Source of the DNA: Alopecurus myosuroides
Lineage: Eukaryota; Streptophyta; Magnoliopsida; Poales; Poaceae
Assembly: GCA_028641055.1 (NCBI GenBank)
Contig: CM054060.1
Coordinates: 60,177,852-60,241,851, forward strand
DNA length: 64,000 nt
Reading direction: 5' to 3'
Below are positions 43,459 through 57,153 of the stretch, in pieces. A program made the translations under genes and the position numbers. Below the pieces are notes generated by a model. The model was not told the DNA's origin. It did no database searches and saw nothing but the letters and a program-made list of their open reading frames with translations. Every line of letters begins with the position of its first letter. Position 1 is the first letter of the stretch.

Positions 43459-44241
43459 TGATGACCCACAAGTATAGGGGATCACAACAGTCTTCAAGGG
43501 AAGTAAAACACAAATTTATTGATTCGACACAAGGGGAGCCAAAGAATATTTATTAGCCTTAACAATTGAGTTGTCAATTCAGCTTCACTTGAAAGTAGAC
43601 TTGCTCGCAACAATTTATCAGTGGTAACAGTTTTATAACAGCAGCAGTAGTAGAATAACAATAGGAATAAAATAGTAACAGCAGTAGCAATTGCGAAAAA
43701 CAGCAGGATGGGAGTACCATAGGCATAGAGGGAATGGATGAACGGGCGTTGCATGGATAACAAGGGCCATGTAATAATCTAAACATGGGCATTGCAGATA
43801 ATAATAATAAAGCATCCAAGTTCTAGGCAAACCATAGTCATGTGTTCCAATATAGTCGTACATGCTCGCAATGAGAAACTTGCACAACATCTTTTGTCCT
43901 ACCAGCCCGTTGCAGCGGGGCCTCAAGGGAAACTACTGGTAATTAAGGTGCTCCTTTAATAAAGCACTAGAGCAAAGCATTAACACTCCATAAACACATG
44001 TGATCCTCACATCAAAACCATCCCCTTCGGTTGTCCCAATTACTGTCACTTTGGGGCCTCGGGTTCCGAACAATGACATGTGTAAACAACTTGCAGATAT
44101 GATCAAGAAACATAATTATACTCATGAAACAATAACATGTTCAGATCTGAGATCATGGCACTCGGGACCCAGTGACAAGCATTAAGCATAACAAGTTGCA
44201 ACAACGGTAGAAAACACTGGCAATGGATACTAGGCACTATG

Positions 44242-45897
44242 TGAAGGGAATATGCCCGAGAGGCAATAATAAAGTGTTTATTATGTTATTCCTTGTTTAT
44301 GATAGATGTTTATTTCTCATGCTAGAATTGTATTAACCGGAAACGTTGATACATGTGTGATTAATAAACAAACCAACGTTCCTAGTGAAGCCTCTCTTTT
44401 AACTAGCCCGTTGATTAAACAGATGATCAAGGTTTCCTGATCATGAACATTGGATGTTGTTGATAACGGGGTCATGTCATTAGGAGAATGACATGATGAA
44501 CTTAAACCCTAAACTAAGTATAACAATACGATCAAGTCATTTAGTTTTGTTGTTATGTCTTACATTCGGAGTAACATTATTCCTTAGACCATGAGATCAT
44601 GTTAATCACTAATACCGAAAGAATACTTTGATGACATCAAACGTCACACCGTAAAAGGGTGACTATAAAGGTGGCATTGGATATTCGAAAAGTATTGGTT
44701 GAAGCTCATGGATCGAGAATGGGATTTGTCCATCCAATATGATGGATAGATATACTCAGGGCCCTCTCGGTGATATCACATCGACACCGCTTGCAAGCAA
44801 GTGATTTGATCACTAGGATGTTATATCACGGGAACGAGAAAAGAGTACTTGTCGGATAACGAGATCGAACAAGGTATAGTGGATACCGATGATCGGATCT
44901 CGGACAAGTAATATATCGCGAGACAAAGGGAAATCGTTACGATGTTGAAAGGTTCACACGATCACGAGAGTCATCGTTGAATATATAGGAGTCATCACGG
45001 TTTTCCAGGCCCCGCTGTTGATTATTGATCGGAGAGGAGTCTCGATCAAGTCTATAATATTCACGAACCGTAGGGAGACACACTTAAGGTTCGATGAAGC
45101 GTTTAGAGAGGATACGGAATACCGAAGAATATTTTGGGCAGCTCCGGAATTGTTTCGGGGAAAATTGAAATAGTTCAAGGGGTTTTTCGTCGAACGGTTG
45201 TTAATAGAATTAACAAATGGTTTGAGGTGCTGCATGCAAATGTTTGTTAATGGAATTAACAAATATAAATAAAGAAATAAAAATGTTTTATTTATTTATT
45301 AAAGAAAAACCTTTGGATTTTCCAAGTGGGAAATTAAGGGATTTTTGAGTGGGTTTGAGTGGAGCTTCCACTCACATGAAGAGAGGAAGGGGTGGGGGCG
45401 CCCATGGCTGGCCGCACCCCCCCTTGGGCTGCCTCCCCCTCCCCTATAAAAGGAGGGTGAGGGCTCTCTCTTCTACACACACTTGCTCACACATTTTCCC
45501 TTCCATCCGCTGCTCCATTCCATGGTCTCCGGCTTGGCGAAGCCCTGACCGTGGGATTCTTCACCACCACCACGCCGTCGTGCTGCTGGAATTCCAGAGG
45601 GATCTTCTACTTCCGCAACCCGCTGGAACGAGGGAACGGAAGTCTTCATCGAGCTGAATGTGTGACCGATTACGGAGGCACCGCCGGATTGCGGTGCTCT
45701 TCTTCTCGCTCGGGATCGGCGTGAGAACGACTACGCCAACCACGAGATCTTTTCTCGTACCACTTTGAGTCTTCGAGGGTATGTTATCTCAAGACTCTCT
45801 TTCTCCCCGTTGCCTTTCATCTCATAGATTAGATCTTGGCCATTTGGGTTTATCGCCTGTAGGAAATTTTTTGTTTTCTATGCTACGTTCCCCTTCA
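44242..45897 (+). repeat. 5' LTR of the BARE/Angela-like element
   Basis: 1656 bp, TGAAGGGAATATGCCC to CCCCTTCA. TATA box TATAAAA at 45445-45451 in a C-rich setting, with a CT-rich start region after it. The primer site TGGTATCAGAGCC follows at 45899. Confidence 0.93.
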
Positions 45898-47092
45898 GTG
45901 GTATCAGAGCCGGAACTATGCGTAGATGAATTGTACGGGTAGAACACATAGGAGTATGTGGGCGTTGATGATCATGTTTTTGTCTCTTTGAGTATTTTAT
46001 GATCTTAGTGGCATAGTAGGATGAAGCGGCCCGGACTAACTTTACATGTCCACGTACATGAGACTTGTTCCACAACTGACATGTAACTTGAATTGCATAA
46101 GTGGCTTGCGGGTGTCGGTTTCTCCTACTATAGTTAAGATCTAATCTACAAAGGGTTGTGAAAAAATATGTTTTATCAACGTTGTGGTTATTGTACGTAG
46201 ATATGAACGGTTCTATCCTCGTAAGCCCAAAGCCACGTAAAATATGCAAAAATAAATTAGAGGCGTCTAACTTGTTTTTGCAGGGCATGTGATGTGATAT
46301 GGTCAATGTTACAAACGTTATGTATGAGATGATATCTTTTGTAAATTATTGACATACCGGCTGGAGCCATATGGTTGTCTTATTTTATGGCCTGCGTGTT
46401 GTATGTCATATCCATGTGATATGTTGTAATGGACAATCAAGATGGAGGTGCCACGGACCTTGGTGCCACGCCGGTGGAATGATGGAGATCATACCATGAT
46501 GCACAAAATGGAGATCAAGTGCAAGAAGGACCATATCATATCACATTATCCATGCATGTGATGTTTATCCTTTTATGCATCTTATTTTGCTTAGATCGCG
46601 ACGGTAGCATTATAAGATGATCCCTCTCACTTAATATCAAGATAATAATGTGTTCTTCCTTAAGTATGCACTGTTAAGAAAGTTCGTCGTTTCGAGACAC
46701 CACGTGATGATCAGGTGTGATAGACTCAACGTTCGCATACAACGGGTGTTTTCAAGCCTAGCATGTACAGACATGGCCTTGAAACACATGCAATACAATG
46801 GTTCTACTTGGCGAGCCTAGCATGTACAGACATGGCCTCGGAACACGTAACCGAAAGGTAAAGCATGAGTCATATGAATGATATGATGAACATGTTGATG
46901 TTCGCCTTTGCAACTACACCGTCTCACGTGATGATCGGTTTCGGTGTAGTGAATTTGGTTCGTGTAATCACTAAAGACAACTAAGAGGGATGTTGTTTTT
47001 GAGTGGGAGTTCATGGGATAATTTTAGAATTAACTTGAACTTAATTTATCATAAACATAGTCTAAATAGTCTTTGCAAATATGTTGTAGATC
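45898..47092 (+). other. Primer site and untranslated leader of the BARE/Angela-like element
   Basis: It begins with the initiator tRNA-Met primer site (45899-45911). The leader is long, as in BARE, and contains the 24-base direct repeat listed next. No gene. Confidence 0.8.
46756..46838 (+). repeat. 24-base direct repeat in the leader
   Basis: GCCTAGCATGTACAGACATG plus four bases (46756-46779) recurs exactly at 46815-46838, 59 bases downstream, in the region where packaging or dimerisation signals lie in related elements. Function not known. Confidence 0.8.
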
Positions 47093-50000
47093 ATGGCACC
47101 ACCTACCTTCAATTTCAATATGTTCATGGAGAAAGAGAAATTAGCGAACAATGGAAGCAACTTTACCAACTGGGCACTTAACCTGAGGATTCTCCTCACC
47201 GCTTGCAAGAAGCTCTATGTGCTTGATGCACCTCTAGGTGACCAACCCGCTGATGATGCTTCTGATGAGGATAAAAATGTTTATCTGACTCAACAAGAAG
47301 ACCACAGTATAGTTCACTGCGGCATCCTCTATGGATTAGAGCCAGAGCTGCGAAAACGTTTCGAGAACAGCACTGCTTATGCCACAATGGGAGAATTGAA
47401 AATGATTTTCGATACCCATGCCGCAGTTGAGAGTTATGACGCTTCAGAAAAGTTCTTTAGCTGCATGATGGAAGAGAACAACTCCGTTAGTGAGCACGTA
47501 CTCAAAATGTCTGCGTACGCTGATAAGCTCATAGCCTTGGGAATATCGATTCCCATTGAGCTAGGGATACATCGTGTTCTCCAATCTCTGCCACCTAGTT
47601 ACAAGAACTTCGTGATGAACTATAATATGCAGAGCATGAAGAAGTCTCTTCCTGAGCTTCTCTCGATGCTTAAAACTGCTGAAGTGGAGATCAAGAAAGA
47701 ACATCAAGTGTTGATGATCAATAAGACCACTAGTTTGAAGAAAGGCAAGAAAGGCAAGCCAAGGGTAAACTTCAAGAAGGGTGGCAAATCTGTTGCTACT
47801 GCTGAGAAGAAAACCAGGCATGGCCCTAAGCCTGAGACTGAGTGTTTCTATTGCAAGGGTACTGGCCACTGGAAGCGCAATTGCCCCAAGTATCTGGCAG
47901 ATAAGAAGGCCGGCAAAGTGAACAAAGGTATATATGATATACTTGTTATTGATGTGTACCTTACTAGTACCCGCAGTAGCACCTGGGTATTTGATACTGG
48001 TTCGGTTGCTCACATATGTAACTCGAAACAGGAGCTGCAGAATAAGCGACCACTAGCAAAGGATGAGGTGACGATGCGCGTCGACAATGGATCAAGAGTT
48101 GACGTAATCGCCGTCGGGACGCTACCTCTACGTCTACCATCGGGATTAGTTATAAACCTCAATAAATGTTATTTGGTGCCCGCATTAAGCATGAATATCG
48201 TTTCTGGATCTTGCTTAATGCGGGACGGTTATTCCTTTAAGTCCGAGAACAATGGTTGTTCGATTTATATGAATAATATCTTTTATGGTCATGCACCTGA
48301 GAAGAATGGTTTATTTCTTTTGAATCTTGATAATGTTGATACACATATTCATAATGTGAATGCCAAAAGAATTAAGTTAAATGATGATATTGCTACTTAT
48401 TTGTGGCATTGCCGCTTAGGTCATATTGGTGTTAAACGCATGAAGAAGCTCCATTCTGATGGACTCTTAGAATCACTTGATTATGAATCATTTGAAACAT
48501 GTGAACCATGCCTTATGGGCAAGATGACTAGAACCCCGTTTTCAGGATCTATGGAACGGGCGACAGACTTACTGGAAATCATACATACTGATGTATGTGG
48601 ACCAATGAGTGTATCGGCGCGCGGTGGATATCGTTATTTTGTCACTTTCACAGATGATTTGAGTAGATATGGGTATATTTACTTAATGAAACACAAATCT
48701 GAAACGTTTGAAAAGTTCAAAGAATTTCAGTGTGAAGTTGAAAATCATCGTAACAGAAAGATTAAATTTCTACGGTCTGATCGTGGAGGTGAATATCTAA
48801 GTTACGAGTTTGGCATGCATATGAAACAATGTGGAATAGTTTCACAACTCACACCTGCCGGAACACCACAGCGAAATGGTGTTTCCGAACGTCGTAATCG
48901 TACTTTATTAGATATGGTTCGATCTATGATGTCTCTTACAGATTTGCCACTATCGTTTTGGGGTTATGCACTAGAGACCGCTGCATTCACTTTAAATAGG
49001 GCACCATCTAAATCCGTTGAAACGACACCGTATGAATTATGGTTTGGAAACAAACCTAAGCTGTCATTTCTAAAAGTTTGGGGATGCGATGTTTATGTGA
49101 AGAAGCTTCAACCTGATAAACTCGAACCCAAAGCGGAAAAATGCGTCTTCATAGGATACCCTAAAGAAACAATAGGGTACACCTTCTATCACAGATCCGA
49201 AGGCAAGATTTTTGTTGCCAAGAATGGATCCTTTTTGGAGAAGGAGTTTCTCTCGAAAGGTGTGAATAGTAGGAAGGTAGAACTCGACGAGGTTATTGAA
49301 CCTTCTCTTCTTGGAATGGCGAGTAGCGCAGCGCCGGAAGTTGTTCCGGAGCCGACCCCGTCAGGTGAAGAGAGAGTTAATGATCAAGATCATGAAACTC
49401 CAATAGAGGAAACTACCGCACCTCGCAGGTCAACTAGGGAGCGTGCAGCTCCTGAACTATACGGCGATCCCGTATTAAACTTCATGGTAGATGGAGGTGA
49501 TGACCCTGCGACATATGAGGAAGCGATGATGAGCCCAGATTCCAACAAATGGCTTGAAGCCATGAAATCCGAAATAGGATCCATGTACGAAAACCAAGTT
49601 TGGACTTTGGTGGATTTACCCAATGACCGCAAGGCCGTTGAGAACAAATGGATCTTTAAAAAGAAAACTGACGCTGATGGCAAATTCAAGGAGTTGACTA
49701 TGATGAGACTTTCTCACCAGTAGCGATGCTTAAGTCAGTTAGGATTATGTTAGCAGTTGCTGCATTTTTCGATTATGAAATATGGCAGATGGATGTCAAA
49801 ACGGCGTTCCTTAATGGTGACATTGAGGAAGAGTTGTATATGATGCAACCCAAAGGTTTTGTTGATCCTAAGGATGCTGACAATGTGTGTAAGCTTCGAC
49901 GTTCCATTTATGGACTGAAGCAAGCATCCCGAAGTTGGAACCTCCGTTTTGATAAGGTGATCAAAGGTTTTGGATTTTTCCAAACATACGGAGAAGCTTG

Positions 50001-51030
50001 TATTTACAAGAAAGTGAGTGGGAGCTCTATAGCATTTCTGGTACTATATGTGGATGACATATTGTTGATTGGAAATGATATAGAACTTTTAGAAAGCGTA
50101 AAAGGTTATTTGAACAATAGTTTTTCGATGAAAGACCTCGGTGAAGCAGCTTATATATTGGGCATCAAAATCTACAGGGATAGATCAAGACGCTTAATTG
50201 GACTTTCGCAAAGTACATACCTTGACAAGATTTTGAAGAAGTTCAAAATGGAAGATAGTAGGAAAGGGTTCCTACCTATGTTGCAAGGCAAGACGTTGAG
50301 TAAGACTCAATGTCCAGCTACAACAGAAGATAGAGAAAAGATGGATAAGACTCCCTATGCTTCAGCCATAGGTTCTATCATGTATGCTATGCTATGTACA
50401 AGACCGGATGTGGCACATGCTATTAGTTTGACTAGTAGGTACCAATCCAATCCAGGTTTGGAACACTGGACTGCGGTCAAGAATATCCTAAAGTACTTAA
50501 GAAGAACTAAGGACATGTTTCTCGTATATGGCGGTGAAGAAGAGCTCGTCGCAAGATGTTACGTCGATGCTAGCTTCGACACTGATCCGGATGACTCTAA
50601 GTCTCAGTCCGGGTACGTATTTATTATGAATGGAGGAGCTGTAAGCTGGAGGAGTTCCATGCAATCCGTGGTGGCGGGATCATCAACAGAAGCGGAATAT
50701 GTTGCTGCCTCGGAGGCAACACAGGAAGCAGTTTGGATGAAGGAGTTCATATCCGAACTAGGCGTGGTTCCAAGTGCGTTGGATCCAATGGTTATCTATT
50801 GTGACAACAATGGTGCCATAGCCAATGCTAAGGAACCAAGGTCTCACAAGAATTCCAAGCATATCAAGCGCCGTTTTCACTCCATCCGTGAGCATGTCGC
50901 AGATGTGGATGTGAAGATTTGCAAAGTACATACGGATCTGAATGTGGCAGATCCATTGACTAAAACTCTCTCAAGGACAAAACATGATCAACACCAGAAC
51001 TCCATGGGTGTTAGATTCATCACTATGTAA
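47093..51030 (+). pseudogene. gag-pol: Gag-Pol of the BARE/Angela-like element, one frame break in RT
   Basis: From the ATG at 47093 a single frame runs to 49723: gag (UBN2 region to about residue 220), CCHC knuckle at Cys251 (CFYCKGTGHWKRNC), protease (FDTGSVAHIC near 300), gag-pre-integrase (LWHCRLGHIG) and integrase (catalytic residues near 499, 562 and 598). In the first RT block, near 49690, a short piece is missing and the frame shifts. The remaining RT (QMDVKTAFLNG, YVDDILLIG) and RNase H (YVDASFDTD, STEAEYVAA, CDNNGAI) are open at 49726-51030. The frame offset implies a deletion of 3n+1 bases. No other lesion is visible. Confidence 0.9.
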
Positions 51031-51063
51031 TATAGATTATTGCCCCTAGTGCAAGTGGGAGAC

Positions 51064-52718
51064 TGAAGGGAATATGCCCGAGAGGCAATAATAAAGTGTT
51101 TATTATGTTATTCCTTTTTTATGATAGATGTTTATTTCTCATGCTAGAATTGTATTAACCGGAAACGTTGATACATGTGTGATTAATAAACAAACCAACG
51201 TTCCTAGTGAAGCCTCTCTTTTAACTAGCCCGTTGATTAAACAGATGATCAAGGTTTCCTGATCATGAACATTGGATGTTGTTGATAACGGGGTCATGTC
51301 ATTAGGAGAATGACATGATGAACTTAAACCCTAAACTAAGTATAACAATACGATCAAGTCATTTAGTTTTGTTGTTATGTCTTACATTCGGAGTAACATT
51401 ATTCCTTAGACCATGAGATCATGTTAATCACTAATACCGAAAGAATACTTTGATGACATCAAACGTCACACCGTAAAAGGGTGACTATAAAGGTGGCATT
51501 GGATATTCGGAAAGTATTGGTTGAAGCTCATGGATCGAGAATGGGATTTGTCCATCCAATATGACGGATAGATATACTCAGGGCCCTCTCGGTGATATCA
51601 CATCGACACCGCTTGCAAGCAAGTGATTTGATCACTAGGATGTTATATCACGGGAACGAGAAAAGAGTACTTGTCGGATAACGAGATCGAACAAGGTATA
51701 GTGGATACCGATGATCGGATCTCGGACAAGTAATATATCGCGAGACAAAGGGAAATCGTTACGACGTTGAAAGGTTCACACGATCACGAGAGTCATCGTT
51801 GAATATATAGGAGTCATCACGGTTTTCCAGACCCCGCTGTTGATTATTGATCGGAGAGGAGTCTCGATCATGTCTATAATATTCACGAACCGTAGGGAGA
51901 CACACTTAAGGTTCGATGAAGCGTTTAGAGAGGATACGGAATACCGAAGAATATTTTGGGCAGCTCCGGAATTGTTTCGGGGAAAATTGAAATAGTTCAA
52001 GGGGTTTTTCGTCGAACGGTTGTTAATAGAATTAACAAATGGTTCGAGGTGCTGCATGCAAATGTTTGTTAATGGAATTAACAAATATAAATAAAGAAAT
52101 AAAAATGTTTTATTTATTTATTAAAGAAAAACCTTTGGATTTTCCAAGTGGGAAATTAAGGGATTTTTGAGTGGGTTTGAGTGGAGCTTCCACTCACATG
52201 AAGAGAGGAAGGGGTGGGGGCACCCATGGCTGGCCGCACCCCCCTTGGGCTGCCTCCCCCTCCCCTATAAAAGGAGGGTGAGGGCTCTCTCTTCTACACA
52301 CACTTGCTCACACATTTTCCCTTCCATCCGCTGCTCCATTTCATGGTCTCCGGCTTGGCGAAGCCCTGACCGTGGGATTCTTCACCACCACCACGCCGTC
52401 GTGCTGCTGGAATTCCGGAGGGATCTTCTACTTCCGCAACCCGCTGGAACGAGGGAACGGAAGTCTTCATCGAGCTGAACGTGTGACCGATTACGGAGGC
52501 ACCGCCGGATTGCGGTGCTCTTCTTCTCGCTCGGGATCGGCGTGAGAACGACTACGCCAACCACGAGATCTTTTCTCGTACCACTTTGAGTCTTCGAGGG
52601 TATGTTATCTCAAGACTCTCTTTCTCCCCGTTGCCTTTCATCTCATAGATTAGATCTTGTCCATTTGGGTTTATCGCGTGTAGGAAATTTTTTGTTTTCT
52701 ATGCTACGTTCCCCTTCA
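51064..52718 (+). repeat. 3' LTR of the BARE/Angela-like element
   Basis: 1655 bp, near-identical to 44242-45897, preceded by the purine tract and followed by CTATG (52719-52723). TATA box at 52266-52272. Confidence 0.93.
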
Positions 52719-53334
52719 CTATGTCCTAACAATCTGGCATTATTACATGATCGATCTCATCCAATCCCTTCCATCCCTCTTAGCCTATGGCGGTGTTTAC
52801 TCACACATGGACGGGGGAAACATGGATGGTTTATGGAGAAGAGGTGGCGGTGTCGATGGCGCCGATCTCCTTCGAATCCCCGTCCCGGCAGGACGCAACA
52901 ACAGAAACTTCTGATCCCCGAATTGAGTTTCGAGGTGGAGGTGGCGCTCTGTTGTGTTTCTGTGGAATATGACGAAACCCTCACGTTTTAGGTCTACGGG
53001 GGATATGTAGTCGAAAGGGGAGCCCGAGGGGGTGCCTAGGGGCCCACACCACCAGGCGGCGCGGCCAAGGGGGGGCGCGCCCATGGGTGGTGTGGCCCCC
53101 TCCTAGCATCTCTCCGGAATTTCTTCTCGCTCCGGGGGTCTTCGGGTGTTTTAAGGTCTTCGGGATCTTTTCTGGGCATTTTCCCGAAAGTTTATTTTCT
53201 GCACAAAATCGAGACACCAAGTTAATTCTACTGAAAACAGTGTTAGTCTTTGTTAGTGGTATCCAAAACTCACAAGTTTAGATGGAAACAATAAGAAAAG
53301 TGTTCGGAAAAGGAGATACATTTTGGACGTATCA

Positions 53335-55285
53335 ACTCCCTCAAGCTTAGCTTATTGCTTGTCCTCAAGCAATTCAGTGACAACTGAGTGCGATAAAAGA
53401 CTTTTCCGAACATATTTGTTTAAAATGATGTAAATATACTCACTACATGATCAAGTGCTGAGGCAATTCATAATAAGATGTATGCAAGATAAAAGTCACC
53501 TAGCAGTTATGCAAACCATGAAGAGATGCCTACAAACTAATAATAAACAACATGAAGTATATCAATCTGCAGGATTGCAATGCTCATAATAGGGCATGAT
53601 AAAGTGTACTCTCTTGCCCTTAATATTGGAGCAAAATATAAATGCTAGGGCACCTCTAAAGTTCAAATGAAGACTAGAAATAAATATATCAAAGATACCA
53701 GCATCAAAGTTATACCACAATCAACCGTGTTTTGGGACAAGCACATTACACTAAGAATGACAAACATGCTCTCAAGAAGGTGCTTAAAGTGAGAAGGTGA
53801 AGACTCAACATAAAAATAAAAGAAAGGCCCTTCGCGGAGGGAAGCATGGATTAACTCATGTGCTAGAGTTTTTTTTATTACACAGAGGTATTGAAAACAT
53901 TTTTAAGAGAGGTGTATGCTTATGTCAACGAATGGTAAACAGACAATATAGTACGTCACAAGCCAACTAGACTTCATAAGAGCGGCTCCCATAGAAGGAC
54001 GCATCTGGGTAGAAGGTCATCCCTCTTTCTCTTTTGTTTACGTAATTATACTTTGACTGATAAATCAGGGGCAAAAATAGTGAAGAGAATTTGTTGTAAT
54101 AATTTGGGGCTAGGCACCCCTCTGTCGGCTCTTCTATCAATTGGATAAGCGGATGAAGCCACTAGTCCAGGGTGTGAAATCCAATCAACAAGTGAGATAA
54201 AGATTCTCTATTTATGTCCTCATGAGCTAAAATAGGGGCACAAAACAGGAATAATTTTTCAAAGGTATTAAAGGTAGCACACGAGAAATTTACTTGGAGT
54301 GGCGGTTAAATACCACATATATAGTTAGGTATAGTGGACACATTTGGCAAACTTTGGTTTTGGGGAGTTAGATGCACGATTAGAGCTCATACTCAGTACA
54401 GGTGAAGGCTAGCAATAGACGGGGGCGACAATAAAGAGAGCAACAACTATCATAATCATGTTTGATACAAATACTCCGAGGCAAAATAAATCATCGAGGT
54501 TTAATTGAATTTTTGTTTTCAGTCATAGCATACGTGAGCATGTGCCAAGTTGATTCAAGCGAAACAATCAGAGGGAGATACCACAATGTCATACCCTTCT
54601 ATGAATAAAACAATGCAAGCAAACATTCATACGACATGCTATCTTATATTAATAAGTTGGAACTAAACACGTGAGAGCACGAACTACCAAGCATCAATTA
54701 AATAACATACACCTTACATGAACGAACTAAGAATGTTCACATGGATGAGTATATGTACAAAAATAAAACAAATAAAGTTCATACCATCCTCTCACCACAA
54801 CTTGAATCATCGTAAATCGTCATCATTGCTCTTCACTTGTGGATTGAATTATATAGAATGATAACCAAGCTCCAAAGGAGACACAAAAGTCCGGTGAATT
54901 CTGCAACAAACTTTACAAATCCAAAAACGAATAACAAATATTTTTGGGTTTTCGAATTAGAACAAGAACAGAAAGAAACAAGCAAACAAAGCAAAATATT
55001 TTTGGATTTTTTATTATTACACCGAAACGAGAAGGTAAAGAAAACCAACAAAAGAAACTAAAGAAGCAAACAAAGAGGAACAACAGAAATATTTTTTGGT
55101 TTTTTTGTGTTTTGGAAAGCGAGAACAAAACAATAAAAACAAAGAGAAACGAAAGAAGCGAAAGAAAACGAAAACAAACGAAAGAAACGAAAAAAAATGG
55201 ATATACAAAGAACCGAATGAACATGATAATGAGTGTGATGTTGGTATACCTCCCCCCAAGCTTAGGCTTTTGGCCTAAGTGGAGA
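53335..55285 (-). other. 3' untranslated interior of gypsy element A
   Basis: Non-coding region between the 3' ORF and the LTR of element A. The polypurine tract (minus strand) lies at 53335-53352. 57154-58502 is a diverged second copy of the left half of this stretch. Between 54930 and 55200 the plus strand is almost pure A/G, with three diverged repeats each starting AAATATTTTT. Confidence 0.65.
54930..55200. repeat. Purine-rich tract with three diverged repeats
   Basis: Segments starting near 54936, 54994 and 55088 share AAATATTTTTGG followed by a T-rich run and then AAC/GAAAG-rich purines. The plus strand is purine-rich throughout. Likely part of the element's untranslated end. Confidence 0.6.
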
Positions 55286-55777
55286 TCATCCCCAAGGGGA
55301 CCATGAGGTGGCGCCCCCGTAGTATGCTGAGGAGGAGCCCTCCTCCTGATATTTGCTCGAGGACGCGTCGGTGTACTGCGTGGTGTAGTTCTCGGAAGGC
55401 GTGCCTCGCCTCGCCTGCTGCCTGTGGTACTTCATCAAGCTCAGATGCTCCTCTATCTCCTCCTTGGAGCGCGACCATGGTGCACTGTCAACTTTGAACA
55501 AAGCAGGCTGCGGCAAAACAACTTCCTGCTCATCTCCGTCAATAAATAAAACTCCATATACTAAATGATCAGCAGTAGAGTTAGCCATGATAAAATGATG
55601 AGCCTTCATGGCAACAAGGTTGAGTCTATAAGGAGAAATTAATTCATCATCAGGAGCAACAGAAAAATCTAGAGCAGTTGCTATATGTGTAGCAATAATG
55701 CCCCCATAAATGGTTCCCTTAGCAGTGAGGCGGCGAGCAATGAGAGAACCAAGGTTATACTTCTTGCTACGATAAAG
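55286..55777 (-). pseudogene. Truncated 3' ORF of gypsy element A
   Basis: Minus-strand coding remnant of about 164 codons (SLIARRLTAKG, GGIIATHIATAL, SSAYYGGATSWSPW at its end), cut at its 5' side by the LTR at 55778. It resembles the C-terminal part of the retrotransposon protein seen in grass Athila-like elements; that assignment is tentative. The stop at 55286-55288 seems to be the natural end. Confidence 0.5.
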
Positions 55778-57153
55778 TGATGACCCACAAGTATAGGGGA
55801 TCACAACAGTCTTCGAGGGAAGTAAAACCCAAATTTATTGATTCATCACAAGGGGAGCCAAAGAATATTTGAGAGCCTTAACAAGTGAGTTGTCAATTCA
55901 CCTGCAGCTGAAAGTACTTTTGTTCGCAATGGTTTATCAATAGTAACAGTTTATTTAGTAGCAGCAATAGTGAAATAACAACATCAGTGGAATGAAAACA
56001 GTAGTAGCAGTAGTGTTTGAAGTAAACATCGGATTAAATACTGTAGGCATAGGGATGGATGAACGGGCGTTGCATGGATAAGAAAGTTCTAATAATGATC
56101 ATGCCAGGGGCATTGCAGATAAATAAGATAAAGCATCCAAGCACTAAGTAACCATAGGCATGTGTTCTGTAAATAGTCGTAAGTGCTCGCAATGAGAACT
56201 TGCACACCATCTTTTGTCCTACCAGCCCATTTTCAGCGGGGCCTCAAGGGAACTACTAGTAATTAAAGTAAAGCATTAACACTCCGTGAACACATGTGAT
56301 CCTCACATCGCAACCATCCCCTCCGGTTGTCCCAATTTCTGTCACTTCGGGGCCTCGGGTTCCAGACAACGATATGTGTAAACAACTTGCAGGTATGATC
56401 AAGAAACAATAATTATCATCGTGATTCAATAACATGTTCAGATCTGAGATCATGGAACTCAGGCCCAAAGTGGAAAGCATTAAGCATAACAAGTTGCAAC
56501 AATGTCAATAGCACTAATAGAGGATACTAGGCACTATGCCCTAACAATCACGGCATTATTACATGAACAATCTCATCCAATCCCTACCATCCCCTTCAGC
56601 CTACAGCGAGGAATTACTCACACATGGATGGGGAAACATGGATGGTCGATGGAGAGGCGTTGGTGATGACGATGGCGATGAGCTCCTCCACTTCCCTATC
56701 CCGGCAGGGTGCTAGAACAGGAACTTCTGATACCCGAATCGAGGTTCGGGACAGCGGCGGCGCTCTGTTGTGTTTCTGTGGAATATGACGAACCCCCTTG
56801 GGTTTTAGGGTTGGAGGCTACTTGTAGTCGAAAGGGGAGTCCGAGGGGGGCTCTGGGGGGGGGGCACACCCTATGCTGGCGCGGCCAGGGGGACCCGCGC
56901 CAGGGGGGCGTGGCCACCCTGTGGCTCCTCTCCTGGCCCCCTTCTGGCTCCCGGGGTCTTCCGGGGTGAAAATATCAATGGGCTCTTTTCTGGCCGTTTT
57001 CCCGAAAGTTGATTTTTCTGCACAAAAACAAGACACCAAGGTAATTCTGCTGAAAACAGCGTTAGTCCGTGTTAGTTGTATTCAAAACACACAAGTTTAG
57101 AGGAAAACACTAAGAAAAGTGTTCGGAAAAGGCTATACGTTTTTGACATATCA
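55778..57153 (-). repeat. 3' LTR of gypsy element B (same family, nested in element A)
   Basis: 1376 bp, plus-strand ends TGATGACCCACAAG and GACATATCA, matching the LTR of element A. It is again followed on the right by a polypurine tract and the 3' interior (57154 on). It interrupts the 3' ORF of element A directly after TAAAG (55773-55777), so element B inserted into element A in the same orientation. Its 5' LTR lies outside the window or was lost. Confidence 0.75.

Larger units (their letters stand above)
44242..52718 (+). mobile_element. BARE/Angela-like Ty1/copia retrotransposon, nearly complete
   Basis: 8.48 kb between duplications CTATG (44237-44241 and 52719-52723). LTRs of 1.66 kb, tRNA-Met primer site, 1.2-kb leader, gag-pol in a single frame broken once, and a purine tract (AAGTGGGAGAC) before the 3' LTR. 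The two LTRs differ at about 13 substitutions and one indel in 1655 bp by eye (0.8 %), so the insertion is recent. A small deletion in the RT makes it dependent on other copies. Confidence 0.93.
43459..53334 (-). repeat. 3' LTR of gypsy element A, split by the BARE/Angela-like element
   Basis: Minus-strand LTR in two pieces, 43459-44241 and 52724-53334, about 1.39 kb together. On the plus strand it starts TGATGACCCACAAG and ends GGACGTATCA. It is followed on the right by the polypurine tract of the same element (ACTCCCTCAAGCTTAGC, read on the other strand). The copy at 55778-57153 matches across the insertion point. Probably an Athila-like Triticeae family. Confidence 0.8.

Noticed and set aside
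45349..45657. Short frames within the BARE/Angela-like LTRs (also 52167-52478 and the minus-strand frames near 44954 and 51776)
   Set aside because: Located in LTR promoter and R/U5 sequence and duplicated only because the LTR is; no domain.
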